A stretch of DNA of 64,000 bases, from positions 40,670 through 104,669 of the forward strand of contig JASEER010000003.1 of assembly GCA_030019475.1 (NCBI GenBank), read 5' to 3'. The translations under genes and the position numbers were made by a program. Below the pieces are notes generated by a model, which saw only the letters and a list, made by a program, of their open reading frames with translations, did no database searches and was not told the origin of the DNA. How positions within the stretch are numbered: the stretch's first letter is position 1; each line of letters begins with the position of its first letter. This document shows, one piece after another, positions 23,691 through 32,103 of this stretch. Source of the DNA: Thermoanaerobacterales bacterium (GTDB lineage Bacteria > Bacillota > Desulfotomaculia > Desulfotomaculales > JASEER01).

Positions 23691-25764
23691 CCCATGTCAC
23701 CGACCCCACCGCCTCCACTTCCACGTGCGGTTCAATCTCCTGCAGGGCAAGCACCGCGAGCTGCGGGAAGGTCCGCTCGGTCAGCCGTCTGAACGGCATC
23801 CGGACGCGGCCGGCGCAAAGGACCACCGGTGCCAGGCCCTTAAGCTGCACTTTCTCCACGATGGCTTTCAGCCGGTCCAGGAGCCGGCGGGCCCGGCCCG
23901 GTTCGAGCACCGGGTAGCTGCCCAGGGCGGTCTGTTGCACCGCGTCGGCGAGCACCTGTTCCAGACGCGGGTGCAGGGTGATGACCTGCAGGCGCCCCCC
24001 GGAGGCGTACAGCCGGGTGATGGTCCGCGCCAGGGCCTGGCGGGCGTGCTCCGTCAGGAAATCGCTGTCGCGCGACAGGCGCGCGGCGTCGGCCAGGGCC
24101 TCCAGGATGGTCACCAGGTCGCGGACCGGCACCCGCTCGCGCAGGAGGTTTTGCAGCACCTTCTGCACCTCGCCCAGACTGAGGAGGTTGGGCACCAGTT
24201 CCTCGACCACCGCCTCGTTGCGCTCCTTGACGGTGTCCAGCAACTCCTTGACCTCCTGGCGGCCCAGGAGTTCGTGCGCATGCTGCTTGATGAACTCGTT
24301 CAGGTGGGTGACCAGGACGGTTCCCGGGTCGACCACCGTGTAGCCGGCGGCCTCGGCACGCTCCCGCTCCCCGGGGGCGATCCAGAGCGCCGGCAGGCCG
24401 AAGGTCGGCTCCTTGGTCGGCACGCCCTTGACGCCATTCTCGACCCCGGCGGGGTTGAGGGCCAGGAAGTGGCCCGTCATCAACTCGCCCCCGCCGGCCT
24501 CGACGCCCCGCAGTTTGAAGACGTAGGCGTTGGGGCCGAGCTGCAGGTTATCCCGGATGCGGATCGGCCGCACGTAGATGCCCAGTTCCTGGGCGGCCTG
24601 GCGGCGCAGGGCGGCCACGCGGTGCAGGAGCCCGCCGCCCTGCTCCTCGCCCGCCAGGGCGACCAGGTTATAGCCGATCTCGACCTCCAGCGGGTCGACC
24701 TGGAAGTAGGTCAGGACGTTCTCCGGCTCCCGCCGCTCGACCTGCGCCCGGCGGGCGGCCTTCTCCTGTTCCGCGCGCTCCCGGCGGCGCTCCTCCTGGG
24801 TCAGGCCGTAGGCGAAGAAGCCCAGGCTGCCGGCCAGGAGCAGGAAAAGGATGTTGGGCATGGCCGGGATCAGGCCCAGCACGAAGAGGACGGCCGCGGC
24901 CACGAACAGGATCCGCGGGAAGTTCAGGAACTGCCGCATGATGTCCTTCCCGAAGCTCGCGTCCGGGCTGGCCCGGGTGACCAGGACGCCCGTGGCGGTG
25001 GCCACCAGCAGCGCCGGAATCTGGGTCACCAGGCCGTCGCCGATGGTCAGGACGGTGTAGCGCTGCAGGGCCTGCATTAGGTCCATGTGAAGAACCAGCA
25101 TCCCGATGATCAGGCCGCCGACGATGTTGACGAACAGGATGACGAGACCGGCGATGGCGTCGCCGCGGATGAACTTCGTCGCGCCGTCCATGGCTCCGAA
25201 GAAGTCCGTCTCGCGCTGCAGGCGGCGCCGGCGCTCCCGCGCCTCGGCCTCCGTGATCAGCCCGGAATTGAAGTCGCCGTCGATGCTCATCTGTTTCCCC
25301 GGCATGGCGTCCAGGGTGAAGCGGGCGGCGACCTCGGCCACCCGGCTGGCGCCGTTGGTGATGACCACGAACTGGACGACGGTGATAATGACAAAGACGA
25401 TGAAACCGACGATGTAGCTCCCGCCGACCACGAAGTGGCCGAAGGCGTCGATGACGTTGCCCGCCTGGGCCTGGCTCAGGATGAGGCGCGTCGACGAGAT
25501 GTTCAGGGCCAGGCGGTAGAGCGTGACGACCAGCAACAGCGTCGGGAAGGCCGCGAACTGCAGCGGGTCGGTAATGAATAAAGGAATGAGCAGGATCATC
25601 AGGCCCAGCGTCAGGCTGACCGTCAGCAGAACGTCCAGGGCCAGCGGCGGAAGCGGGATGATGATCAGGAGGACGATGCCGACGATGAGTCCGGCGATAA
25701 CCAGGTCGGTCTGGCGCTTCAGGTTCTGCATTGCTGTGGGCGGCACCGGCATCACCTCCTTCAA
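23680..25764 (-). CDS. flhA: Flagellar export gate protein FlhA
   Basis: A type III export core component, up to 694 aa, with about eight N-terminal membrane helices followed by a large cytoplasmic domain. It has the family FHIPEP-region equivalents (GDFNSGLITEAEARERRRRLQRE, FGAMDGATKFIRGDA). The true start is uncertain: AAGGAGG lies inside the first codons, best placed for a GTG at 25746, while ATGs at 25764 and 25752 are also in frame. Confidence 0.96.
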   Translation of the reverse strand: MKEVMPVPPTAMQNLKRQTDLVIAGLIVGIVLLIIIPLPPLALDVLLTVSLTLGLMILLIPLFITDPLQFAAFPTLLLVVTLYRLALNISSTRLILSQAQAGNVIDAFGHFVVGGSYIVGFIVFVIITVVQFVVITNGASRVAEVAARFTLDAMPGKQMSIDGDFNSGLITEAEARERRRRLQRETDFFGAMDGATKFIRGDAIAGLVILFVNIVGGLIIGMLVLHMDLMQALQRYTVLTIGDGLVTQIPALLVATATGVLVTRASPDASFGKDIMRQFLNFPRILFVAAAVLFVLGLIPAMPNILFLLLAGSLGFFAYGLTQEERRRERAEQEKAARRAQVERREPENVLTYFQVDPLEVEIGYNLVALAGEEQGGGLLHRVAALRRQAAQELGIYVRPIRIRDNLQLGPNAYVFKLRGVEAGGGELMTGHFLALNPAGVENGVKGVPTKEPTFGLPALWIAPGERERAEAAGYTVVDPGTVLVTHLNEFIKQHAHELLGRQEVKELLDTVKERNEAVVEELVPNLLSLGEVQKVLQNLLRERVPVRDLVTILEALADAARLSRDSDFLTEHARQALARTITRLYASGGRLQVITLHPRLEQVLADAVQQTALGSYPVLEPGRARRLLDRLKAIVEKVQLKGLAPVVLCAGRVRMPFRRLTERTFPQLAVLALQEIEPHVEVEAVGSVTWDED

Positions 25765-25801
25765 TCAATTCGGCGGCTTCAATAAAGCCAGGCGAAGTTT
25801 T

Positions 25802-26869
25802 TTAAAGAACCTTACGGCGCAGGCGGTAGATCGTCGCCAGTATCTCCGCCACGGCCTGGTAGAGGGCGACCGGGATCTCCCGGCCCACGTCGACTTTCTG
25901 GAACAGGGCCCGTGCGACCGGCGGATTTTCCACCAGGGGGATATCGTGTTCCCGCGCCAGTTCGCGGATGATCCGCGCCACCTCGCCCGCCCCCTTGGCC
26001 ACCACCACCGGGGCCTCGCTCTCCCCCTCGACGTAGCGCAGGGCCACCGCCAGGCGCACCGGGTTGGTGACGACCACCGTCGCCCGGGGCACCTCCTGCC
26101 GGATGCGGTTCAGGGCCGCCTGGCGCTGGCGGCGGCGGATCCAGGCCCGCACCTGGGGGTCGCCCTCGGTCTGCCGGAATTCCTCCTTCAGTTCGGTGCG
26201 GCTCATCATCAACTGCTTCCTGTAGGTGTACCGCTGGTAGGCGAAATCCAGCAGGGCGAGCAACAGGTACGCCGCGCCGGCGGCCGTCATCAGCTTCAGG
26301 ACCAGGTCGGCGACGAACCGGTAGCCCGACCCCGGCGTGGCCTCGACCAGGACCATCATCTGCGGGATGCGGGCATGGATCAGGAGGAAAAGCAGGCCGC
26401 CGACAACCCCGATCTTGAAGAGCGCCTTCGCCAGTTCCACCAGCCCACGCATGCTGAAGATGCGCTTCAACCCCGAGACGATACTGACCCGCTCCAGCTT
26501 CGGCACCAGCACCGCCGGGGCGAAGAGGAACCCCACCTGGGCCAGATTCACCGCCAGGGCGACCACGATGGCGGTCAGAAAGACCGGACCCAGGATACCC
26601 GCCAGGAAATGCAGCGCGTTAACGGCCAGCAACGGGGTAGCGGCGTCGGTGACCGTGAACTCCCCCGCGCCTCGCAGGTAGGAGACGAAAAACTCCTCCG
26701 CCGCCAGGACGAACCGGTCGCGCGACAGGTAAAACAGCAACAGCAGGGCCAGGAACAGGACGGCGTTGGTGAGCTCGGCGCTCTTGGCCACCTGGCCCTT
26801 CTGCCGCGCCTCCCGAATGCGTTTAGGGGTTGCGGGTTCGGTCTTCTGTTGCTGGTCGCCCCAGGCCAT
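25802..26869 (-). CDS. flhB: Flagellar export switch protein FlhB (NPVR variant)
   Basis: An export-gate protein that switches substrate class after hook completion. The 355-aa protein has four hydrophobic segments and a C-terminal cytoplasmic domain. At residues 269-272 the sequence is NPVR (bases 26054-26065), where most FlhB proteins have NPTH; self-cleavage occurs between Asn269 and Pro270. Asn and Pro are kept, but the Thr and His that shape the reaction are replaced. It is otherwise normal in length and lies between fliR and flhA. Confidence 0.95.
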   Translation of the reverse strand: MAWGDQQQKTEPATPKRIREARQKGQVAKSAELTNAVLFLALLLLFYLSRDRFVLAAEEFFVSYLRGAGEFTVTDAATPLLAVNALHFLAGILGPVFLTAIVVALAVNLAQVGFLFAPAVLVPKLERVSIVSGLKRIFSMRGLVELAKALFKIGVVGGLLFLLIHARIPQMMVLVEATPGSGYRFVADLVLKLMTAAGAAYLLLALLDFAYQRYTYRKQLMMSRTELKEEFRQTEGDPQVRAWIRRRQRQAALNRIRQEVPRATVVVTNPVRLAVALRYVEGESEAPVVVAKGAGEVARIIRELAREHDIPLVENPPVARALFQKVDVGREIPVALYQAVAEILATIYRLRRKVL

Positions 26870-26870
26870 C

Positions 26871-27641
26871 TCAGCCGCTCAACCCCTTAATGAGGATCAT
26901 CAGGTCGCGGGCCATCGCGTCAAACAGCCGGGTGAGCACGCCCCCCAGGAAGGGGACGGTCACCGCCAGGGTGAAAACACCGGCCATGATCTTCAGCGGG
27001 AACCCGAGCATAAAGACGTTGATCTGCGGCACCAGTCGCACCAGCAGGCCCAGCGCCAGGTCGGTGACCAGGACCACCGCGATGACCGGCCCGGCGAGGC
27101 GCAGGCCGGCGACGAACATTCCCTGAAAGCCCCGCGCGACGACCTCGGCCGCCGTCCCGGAAAAGACCGCCTCCCCCGGCGGGATAAAGTGAAAGCTGCG
27201 ATCCAGGGCCAGGATCAGGCTGTGGTGGCCGTCGATGCAGAAGAAGAAGACCACCCCGAGCATGTAGAGGAACTCGGCGATAATCGATGTCTGCGTCCCG
27301 AACGTGGGGTCGACCACCTCGGCCATCGCGAACCCGATCTGGAACCCGACGATCTGCCCGGCAACGCGCAGGGCCTGGAAGACAAAGTTGGTGAAAACGC
27401 CGAGCCCCAGGCCGACCGCCGTCTCCTCCAGCAACTCCAGGGTGAAACCCAGCGGCCCCGCCGGTAGCTCGCCCGCGACGGCCGCGGCCGCCGGGTAGAG
27501 CGCCCCGGCCAGGCCGACCGCCAGGCCGGCCCTGGCCAGTGAAGGGAAAAAGCGCTGGGCGAACAGGGGGCAGGTGAGAATAAAGCCGGTCACCCGCGCC
27601 AGGACCAGGAAAAAGATCCCCAGTTGCGTAAAGTCAAACAA
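26871..27641 (-). CDS. fliR: Flagellar export protein FliR
   Basis: The 256-aa membrane protein of the export gate has about six hydrophobic helices, starting FTQLGIFFLVLARVTGFI and ending VPFLGGVLTRLFDAM. The sequence LRVAGQIVGFQIGFAMAEVVDP is a typical FliR stretch. It lies between fliQ and flhB. Confidence 0.95.
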   Translation of the reverse strand: MFDFTQLGIFFLVLARVTGFILTCPLFAQRFFPSLARAGLAVGLAGALYPAAAAVAGELPAGPLGFTLELLEETAVGLGLGVFTNFVFQALRVAGQIVGFQIGFAMAEVVDPTFGTQTSIIAEFLYMLGVVFFFCIDGHHSLILALDRSFHFIPPGEAVFSGTAAEVVARGFQGMFVAGLRLAGPVIAVVLVTDLALGLLVRLVPQINVFMLGFPLKIMAGVFTLAVTVPFLGGVLTRLFDAMARDLMILIKGLSG

Positions 27642-27655
27642 TCCCCGTTCTCCCC

Positions 27656-27925
27656 TCAGCCGCCCAACCCGGCGATCCTGCCGAAGTACTCCCCCGCGAA
27701 GCGGTTCAGCATGTTGACGTACCAGGGCATCAGCACAAGGAGCGTCAGCAGGATAGCAATGATCTTCGGGACGAAGGTCAGCATCTGGTCCTGGATCTGG
27801 GTCGTCGCCTGCAGGATGCTGATGACCAGCCCGACCAGCGTCCCCACGATGAGCGGGGGCGCGGAAAGCAGAAGCACCATCATTAACGCCTGCTGCACCG
27901 CTTCAATGGCCAGGGTCGAAGTCAT
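27656..27925 (-). CDS. fliQ: Flagellar export protein FliQ
   Basis: A small export-gate subunit of 89 aa with two hydrophobic helices. LVGLVISILQATTQIQDQMLTFVPKI is the conserved core. Normal size and position. Confidence 0.96.
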   Translation of the reverse strand: MTSTLAIEAVQQALMMVLLLSAPPLIVGTLVGLVISILQATTQIQDQMLTFVPKIIAILLTLLVLMPWYVNMLNRFAGEYFGRIAGLGG

Positions 27926-27940
27926 CGTTCGCTCTCCTTA

Positions 27941-28726
27941 TCAGTGGAAACTCTCCACCAGCGACTGCACCACCAGGTACCAGCCGTCCACCAGGACAAA
28001 CAGCAGGAGCTTGAACGGCAACGAGATCATCACCGGCGGGAGCATAAACATGCCCATCGACATCAGGATACTGGCCACCAGCATGTCGATGACCAGGAAA
28101 GGCAGGTAGAGCATGAACCCCATCTGGAAGGCCGTCTTCAGCTCCGAGGTGATGAAGGCCGGGGTGACGACGCTCAGCGGGAGGGTCTCCCGCTCGGGGT
28201 CCTCGATCTTCGCCATCCGGATGAAGAGGGCCAGGTCTTTCTCCCGCGTCTGGCGCAGCATGAACTCCCGCAGGGGGCGGGCGGCCGTTTCCTGGGCCTG
28301 AACCTGGCTGATCCGGTTGTCAAGGAACGGTTGCACGGCCTGGTCATTGATCTGTTGATAGACCGGCATCATGATGAAGACCGTGAGGAACAGGGCTAAG
28401 CCGATGATCACCTGGTTCGGCGGCGCCTGGTTCGTGCCCAGGGCGCTGCGCAGCAACGACAGGACGACGACGATCCGCGTAAAGGAGGTCATCATCACCA
28501 GGATGGCCGGCAAGAGCGACAGGACGGTGAGGAACAGCAGGATCTTCAGGCTGTTCACCGTCTCCTGCGGCGTTTCGGCCGTCCCCACCCGCAGGTCGAT
28601 CCCCGGGATGGGCGCCGGCTGCGCCTGCGCGGCGGGCGCCCAAAGGGCCATCCCGGCCAGCAGTACAACCAGGCATACCAAGGGCCGCCAACAGGCGATC
28701 CGCATCCGGTTGTCAAAGACCGTCAT
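27941..28726 (-). CDS. fliP: Flagellar export protein FliP
   Basis: The 261-aa core gate subunit has an N-terminal signal-like hydrophobic segment ending APAAQAQP, then the conserved MMTSFTRIVVVLSLLRSALGT and PFLVIDMLVASILMSMGM. It overlaps fliO by 4 nt. Confidence 0.96.
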   Translation of the reverse strand: MTVFDNRMRIACWRPLVCLVVLLAGMALWAPAAQAQPAPIPGIDLRVGTAETPQETVNSLKILLFLTVLSLLPAILVMMTSFTRIVVVLSLLRSALGTNQAPPNQVIIGLALFLTVFIMMPVYQQINDQAVQPFLDNRISQVQAQETAARPLREFMLRQTREKDLALFIRMAKIEDPERETLPLSVVTPAFITSELKTAFQMGFMLYLPFLVIDMLVASILMSMGMFMLPPVMISLPFKLLLFVLVDGWYLVVQSLVESFH

Positions 28727-29118
28727 CCGGCCCCACCCCCGGGGGGCCGGCGCCTCGACCGCGCCGCCTTAAAGCGGGCGGCCGCCCTCGTCACCAGGCG
28801 CTCCAGGCCGCCTTCCAGGCCGCCCGCCCCCTGCAGGGCGTCGGCCGGCAGCGGGTCGGGCAGGTCGTCAAAGGTCTCGACCAGAACCACCGCCCCGTCC
28901 TGGTGGGCGAGAAGGTAGTACCGCCCGCCCACGCGGACCAGGGACAGCCAGGCTTTCGGACCCAGGGGGAGCTGCTCCACCAGCCGCATCCGGCGCTGCC
29001 TGCCGACGGCGGCGAAGCGCCGCGGCAGGCCGTAACGCAGGACCACGTAGACCAGCAAAAGAGTCAGCGGCAGGGCGATAACCAGGCGGACGAGCGCCCC
29101 CCAGAAGCCGGCATCCAT
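28723..29118 (-). CDS. fliO: Flagellar export assembly protein FliO/FliZ
   Basis: The 131-aa protein has one N-terminal membrane helix (LVIALPLTLLLVYVVLRYGL) and the FliO core VEQLPLGPKAWLSLVRVGGRYYLLAHQDG, with a basic Arg-rich tail. FliO assists assembly of the FliP ring, and the fliP gene follows with overlapping codons. Confidence 0.9.
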   Translation of the reverse strand: MDAGFWGALVRLVIALPLTLLLVYVVLRYGLPRRFAAVGRQRRMRLVEQLPLGPKAWLSLVRVGGRYYLLAHQDGAVVLVETFDDLPDPLPADALQGAGGLEGGLERLVTRAAARFKAARSRRRPPGGGAG

Positions 29119-29499
29119 TTATGGCTCCCTCCGCCGGTGGCGGTGGGGCGGGTGGACCTGGTTAACGCGGATCACGAACCGGTCGTTGATGACCAGGACC
29201 TCACCCCGCGCGAACTTTTGCTCGTTGACCAGCAGGTCGATGGCGTCGCCGGCCACCCGGTTCAGTTCGATGACCGAGCCCTTCTGCAGCCCGAGGATTT
29301 CCCGGATCTTGAGGGTCGCCTGGCCCAGCTCGGCCGTGACGTACACCTGGATATCATCAAGGTAGTCAAGGGCGGTCTTGATCCGCCGGCCGTCATCGGG
29401 GGGCGTGAACTCAGTGAAGCGTACCTTCTGCACTGTCGTCGGCGCCGATCCCTCGTGCAGCGGCTTCAACAACTCCTGGATCTCATCGTTGGTCATCAT
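29119..29499 (-). CDS. fliN: Flagellar switch protein FliN
   Basis: The 126-aa protein is essentially one SpoA domain (YVTAELGQATLKIREILGL, GSVIELNRVAGDAIDLLVN, FVIRVNQV). It exists alongside FliY, whose C-terminus has the same domain, so this organism makes two FliN-type C-ring proteins. Gene order fliL-fliN-fliO supports a structural role. It starts in a pair of Met codons. Confidence 0.92.
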   Translation of the reverse strand: MMTNDEIQELLKPLHEGSAPTTVQKVRFTEFTPPDDGRRIKTALDYLDDIQVYVTAELGQATLKIREILGLQKGSVIELNRVAGDAIDLLVNEQKFARGEVLVINDRFVIRVNQVHPPHRHRRREP

Positions 29500-29516
29500 C
29501 GGTCCGCCGTACCCCC

Positions 29517-29993
29517 CTATTGCACCAGGAACTCGGTGAAGTAGATCTGCTCCACCTGTCCCTCATGGAGGTACTTGTTGACCTCCTGCAAGAGTTCCCG
29601 CTTCAGCAGGTCGGCCTTCGCCGCGTCGCCGATATCTCCGGCCTTCTTCCGGCGCAGGACATCGATGAGGCGGTCCTTTAGCAACTGCTGGTTGGCCGCG
29701 ATCTCCTCGCCCAGCTTCGGGTTTTCCGGGTAGACCAGGCTCAGGCCGACCCGCAGGTAGCGGCCGCTGTCGGCGTTCTCCAGGTTGACGACGATGGACC
29801 CCATGTCCACCACCTGTTGCGGCGGCGGCTTCGGCGTTTTCGGTTCGCCCGACCGGGCGAAGAAGAAGTAGCTGCCCGCGGCCGCTCCGGCGCCCACCAG
29901 CGCGATCAGCGCGATGATGAGGATCAGCTTGCCGCCCTTCTTCTTCGGCGGGGCAGGGGTGCTTTCAGGCATGGTCTCTTCCTCTCTGGACAC
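29517..29993 (-). CDS. fliL: Flagellar basal body protein FliL
   Basis: The 158-aa inner-membrane protein associates with the stator. It has a single membrane helix (LILIIALIALVGAGAAAGSYFFF), a periplasmic domain with VVNLENADSGRYLRVGLSLVY, and the C-terminal EQIYFTEFLVQ. It lies downstream of flgE, separated by 159 nt that contain a dispersed palindromic repeat. Confidence 0.93.
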   Translation of the reverse strand: MSREEETMPESTPAPPKKKGGKLILIIALIALVGAGAAAGSYFFFARSGEPKTPKPPPQQVVDMGSIVVNLENADSGRYLRVGLSLVYPENPKLGEEIAANQQLLKDRLIDVLRRKKAGDIGDAAKADLLKRELLQEVNKYLHEGQVEQIYFTEFLVQ

Positions 29994-30045
29994 CGTCCGT
30001 TGATAGCAGCTTTACATTTCCCTTAAGTGCCGGCTTGCCGTTTTC

Positions 30046-30121
30046 GGGTAGGGGCGCAGCTCCGGCTGTGCCCGCCATTTATGCGCTGTCCCGGGCGACG
30101 CGGGGAGGTCCGCCCCTACCC
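30046..30121. repeat. Dispersed palindromic repeat (GTAGGGGCG type)
   Basis: A perfect 11-bp inverted repeat GGGTAGGGGCG/CGCCCCTACCC (30046-30056 with 30111-30121) encloses 54 nt. This GTAGGGGCG...CGCCCCTAC form is a common REPIN/MITE-like intergenic element in many bacterial genomes. It sits between flgE and fliL. Confidence 0.7.
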
Positions 30122-30152
30122 TTTCACGGATTACGTCACGTTAGTCAGCCGG

Positions 30153-30980
30153 CTAACGCTTCAGGTTGACCAACTCTTGCAGGAGTTCGTCCGAGGTCGT
30201 GATCGACCGGGCGTTGGCCTGGTAGCCGCGCTGGGTGGTGATCATGTTCGTGAACTCCTGCGCCAGGTCGACATTCGACATCTCCAGGTAGCCGGAGCGG
30301 ATCTTACCGCGGCCCGGAGAACCGGGGGCGCCGTCAAAGGTGGCTAGTGTATTAGGCATTGTTAGGTTCGGTGTAATCTGGTAGAGGTTATTGCCAACTC
30401 TGGTTAGGCTCTCTGGATTGGCAAAGGCGCCCAAACCAATCTGGGTACCAACCGCTGGCGCTGTACCTCCATTTATGGTTACATTTCCTAATTCATCTAT
30501 CTCGACAGAACTAATGTTCTGCGGAGTCGTACTGAGTCTAATAGCGTGAGGGCTCCCGCCGTTAGCGTCAATTACGTATAAACCTTGGGCATTCACCAAG
30601 TACCCGTCGGCGTCAACGTAGAAGGTACCATCCCGCGTAAACGAATAGCTGCCGTTTGGAACACCAGTAGCTACGCCGTCTATGGAACTGTTGAGGATAA
30701 AGAAACCATTACCTTCAATTGCCAGATCAAGGGTACGGTAGGTAGTCTGTAACCCCCCTTGCGTAAGTAAGAAGTCAATACCTGCCAGATTCACACCTAA
30801 GCCGACCATTGCCGGGTTAACCCCCGTTCGGCCAACAGCCTGACTCAAAGTGTCCTGGAAGTTGGCCCTGCCGGCCTTGAAGCCGGTCGTGTTGACGTTG
30901 GCGATGTTGTTCGCTACCACGTCCATCCGAGTCTGATGTCCTCTTAACCCCGAGATCCCGGTATAAAGTGACCTGATCAT
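30153..30980 (-). CDS. flgE: Flagellar hook protein FlgE (FlgG-like short form)
   Basis: The 275-aa product has N-terminal YTGISGLRGHQTRMDVVANNIANVNTTGFKAG and C-terminal EMSNVDLAQEFTNMITTQRGYQAN. Gene order (flgD, TIGR02530, this gene, fliL) and length match the short hook protein FlgE of Bacillus (264 aa). The ends are GC-rich like the neighbours, but roughly 30330-30850 is clearly richer in A/T with different codon choice, suggesting replacement of the surface-exposed central domain. Confidence 0.92.
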   Translation of the reverse strand: MIRSLYTGISGLRGHQTRMDVVANNIANVNTTGFKAGRANFQDTLSQAVGRTGVNPAMVGLGVNLAGIDFLLTQGGLQTTYRTLDLAIEGNGFFILNSSIDGVATGVPNGSYSFTRDGTFYVDADGYLVNAQGLYVIDANGGSPHAIRLSTTPQNISSVEIDELGNVTINGGTAPAVGTQIGLGAFANPESLTRVGNNLYQITPNLTMPNTLATFDGAPGSPGRGKIRSGYLEMSNVDLAQEFTNMITTQRGYQANARSITTSDELLQELVNLKR

Positions 30981-31100
30981 GGAGTCGACCCTCCTTTAGT
31001 CTCACTTCTCACTTCCAACTTCCCACTTCTCACATCTCATACCGCCGCTTCGGTCGTTCCGCGGCTTACTGCGGCCTCCCGGAGGGTCCGGCCGCTGTTT

Positions 31101-31294
31101 GACCGTTGAAAACCATCGCCTGGCTTTGTCAGCCTGTCCAGCACTCAACGGGAGTTTTCGTGCTTGGATAGCCATAAACGGAAGGGGACAACTGTCACAT
31201 CTCGGGGCGTTGAGTGCTGGATGCTCACGTACCGTTCAGTACGCTCCGCTCCGGCCGGCGCCGTCTTTGGCGCCATGCTCGCTTTTGAACGGTC
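31101..31294. repeat. Nested inverted-repeat element upstream of flgE
   Basis: An outer 12-bp inverted repeat with one mismatch (31101-31112 with 31283-31294) encloses a perfect 14-bp pair (31137-31150 with 31208-31221) and small hairpins (CGTAC..GTACG; GGCGCC..GGCGCC). It fills most of the gap 30981-31303 between the TIGR02530 gene and flgE, where Bacillus has none. No gene is seen in the gap; beside the element, 31003-31041 is a run of ACTTCYCAC-like short repeats. Confidence 0.65.
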
Positions 31295-31303
31295 TCACAG
31301 ACT

Positions 31304-31675
31304 TTACCTGATGATCACCGCGCTGTCGATGTTGGTAAACACCCGCTCCGCCCCTTCGCTCCCGTCAACCGCGGTGACCACGGTGCGGTTCTTTACACTG
31401 GCCACCAGGGCCAGGTCGCGGTAGATGAGGAGCGAGTCCCGCGCCCCTTTCGCCGCGGCCAGGTCGACGGCCTCCCGGATCTTCGCCAGTTCCGCGGGCG
31501 AAAGGCTGATCCGCCGCTCGTCCAGCCGCCGCTGGGCGTGGGCCGAGAACTTGAGGTCCCCGGCGCGGGTCACCCCGGCCAACACGTCCCGGAAGCTCGC
31601 GCCCTTGCCATGCAAAGCGGGTTTTTCGACGGGCCTCGACAGCGGGGCGGGGGTGTCGATACGGTCAATCGGCAT
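31304..31675 (-). CDS. Flagellar operon protein (TIGR02530 family)
   Basis: The 123-aa protein has FSAHAQRRLDERRISLSPAELAKIREAVD and a beta-rich end (LIYRDLALVASVKNRTVVTAVD). This is the family always found between flgD and flgE in Firmicutes. Its function is unknown; it may take part in hook assembly. Confidence 0.9.
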   Translation of the reverse strand: MPIDRIDTPAPLSRPVEKPALHGKGASFRDVLAGVTRAGDLKFSAHAQRRLDERRISLSPAELAKIREAVDLAAAKGARDSLLIYRDLALVASVKNRTVVTAVDGSEGAERVFTNIDSAVIIR

Positions 31676-31677
31676 GG

Positions 31678-32094
31678 CTACCTGACCTCCACAACCTGGT
31701 CGAAGGGGTAGCTTTGGCCGTTAATGACCACTGAGGCGCCCTCTTCGTTCATCGTCACCCGCTCCACGACGCCCTTGACCGTCTCCTCACCGGCCTGCAC
31801 CGTCACTTCCCGGCCGATGATCGCCGCCGCCTGGGCCAGGGCCTGGCTGCGGTTAAGTTCCTGCACTCTCGCCTCAAGTTCGATCAGGCGCTCCAGGACG
31901 CCGTACTGCACGATCTGGTCCATAAAGGCGCCGGCGTCCTGCGGTGCGAACGGGTCGGGGTTGGACATCTGGGCCAGCAGGAGCTTCATGAAGGTGTCCT
32001 TCCCCCAGGGGTCCTTCGCCGCCGTACCGCCGGCGGCACCGGTTGAGGTCCCCGATCCCACGGGGAGAAACAGGGAACTGTCCATACTTATCAC
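31678..32094 (-). CDS. flgD: Hook capping protein FlgD
   Basis: The 138-aa scaffold for hook polymerisation has the signature KDTFMKLLLAQMSNPDPFAPQD and IVQYGVLERLIELE. It is short, without the Ig-like domain of enterobacterial FlgD, as usual in Firmicutes. It lies between fliK and the TIGR02530 gene. Confidence 0.92.
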   Translation of the reverse strand: MISMDSSLFLPVGSGTSTGAAGGTAAKDPWGKDTFMKLLLAQMSNPDPFAPQDAGAFMDQIVQYGVLERLIELEARVQELNRSQALAQAAAIIGREVTVQAGEETVKGVVERVTMNEEGASVVINGQSYPFDQVVEVR

Positions 32095-32103
32095 TTCCTT
32101 GGC

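Noticed and set aside
31003..31041. Short ACTTCYCAC-type direct repeats before flgE
   Set aside because: Only about 40 nt, irregular, and too degenerate to call a distinct element.
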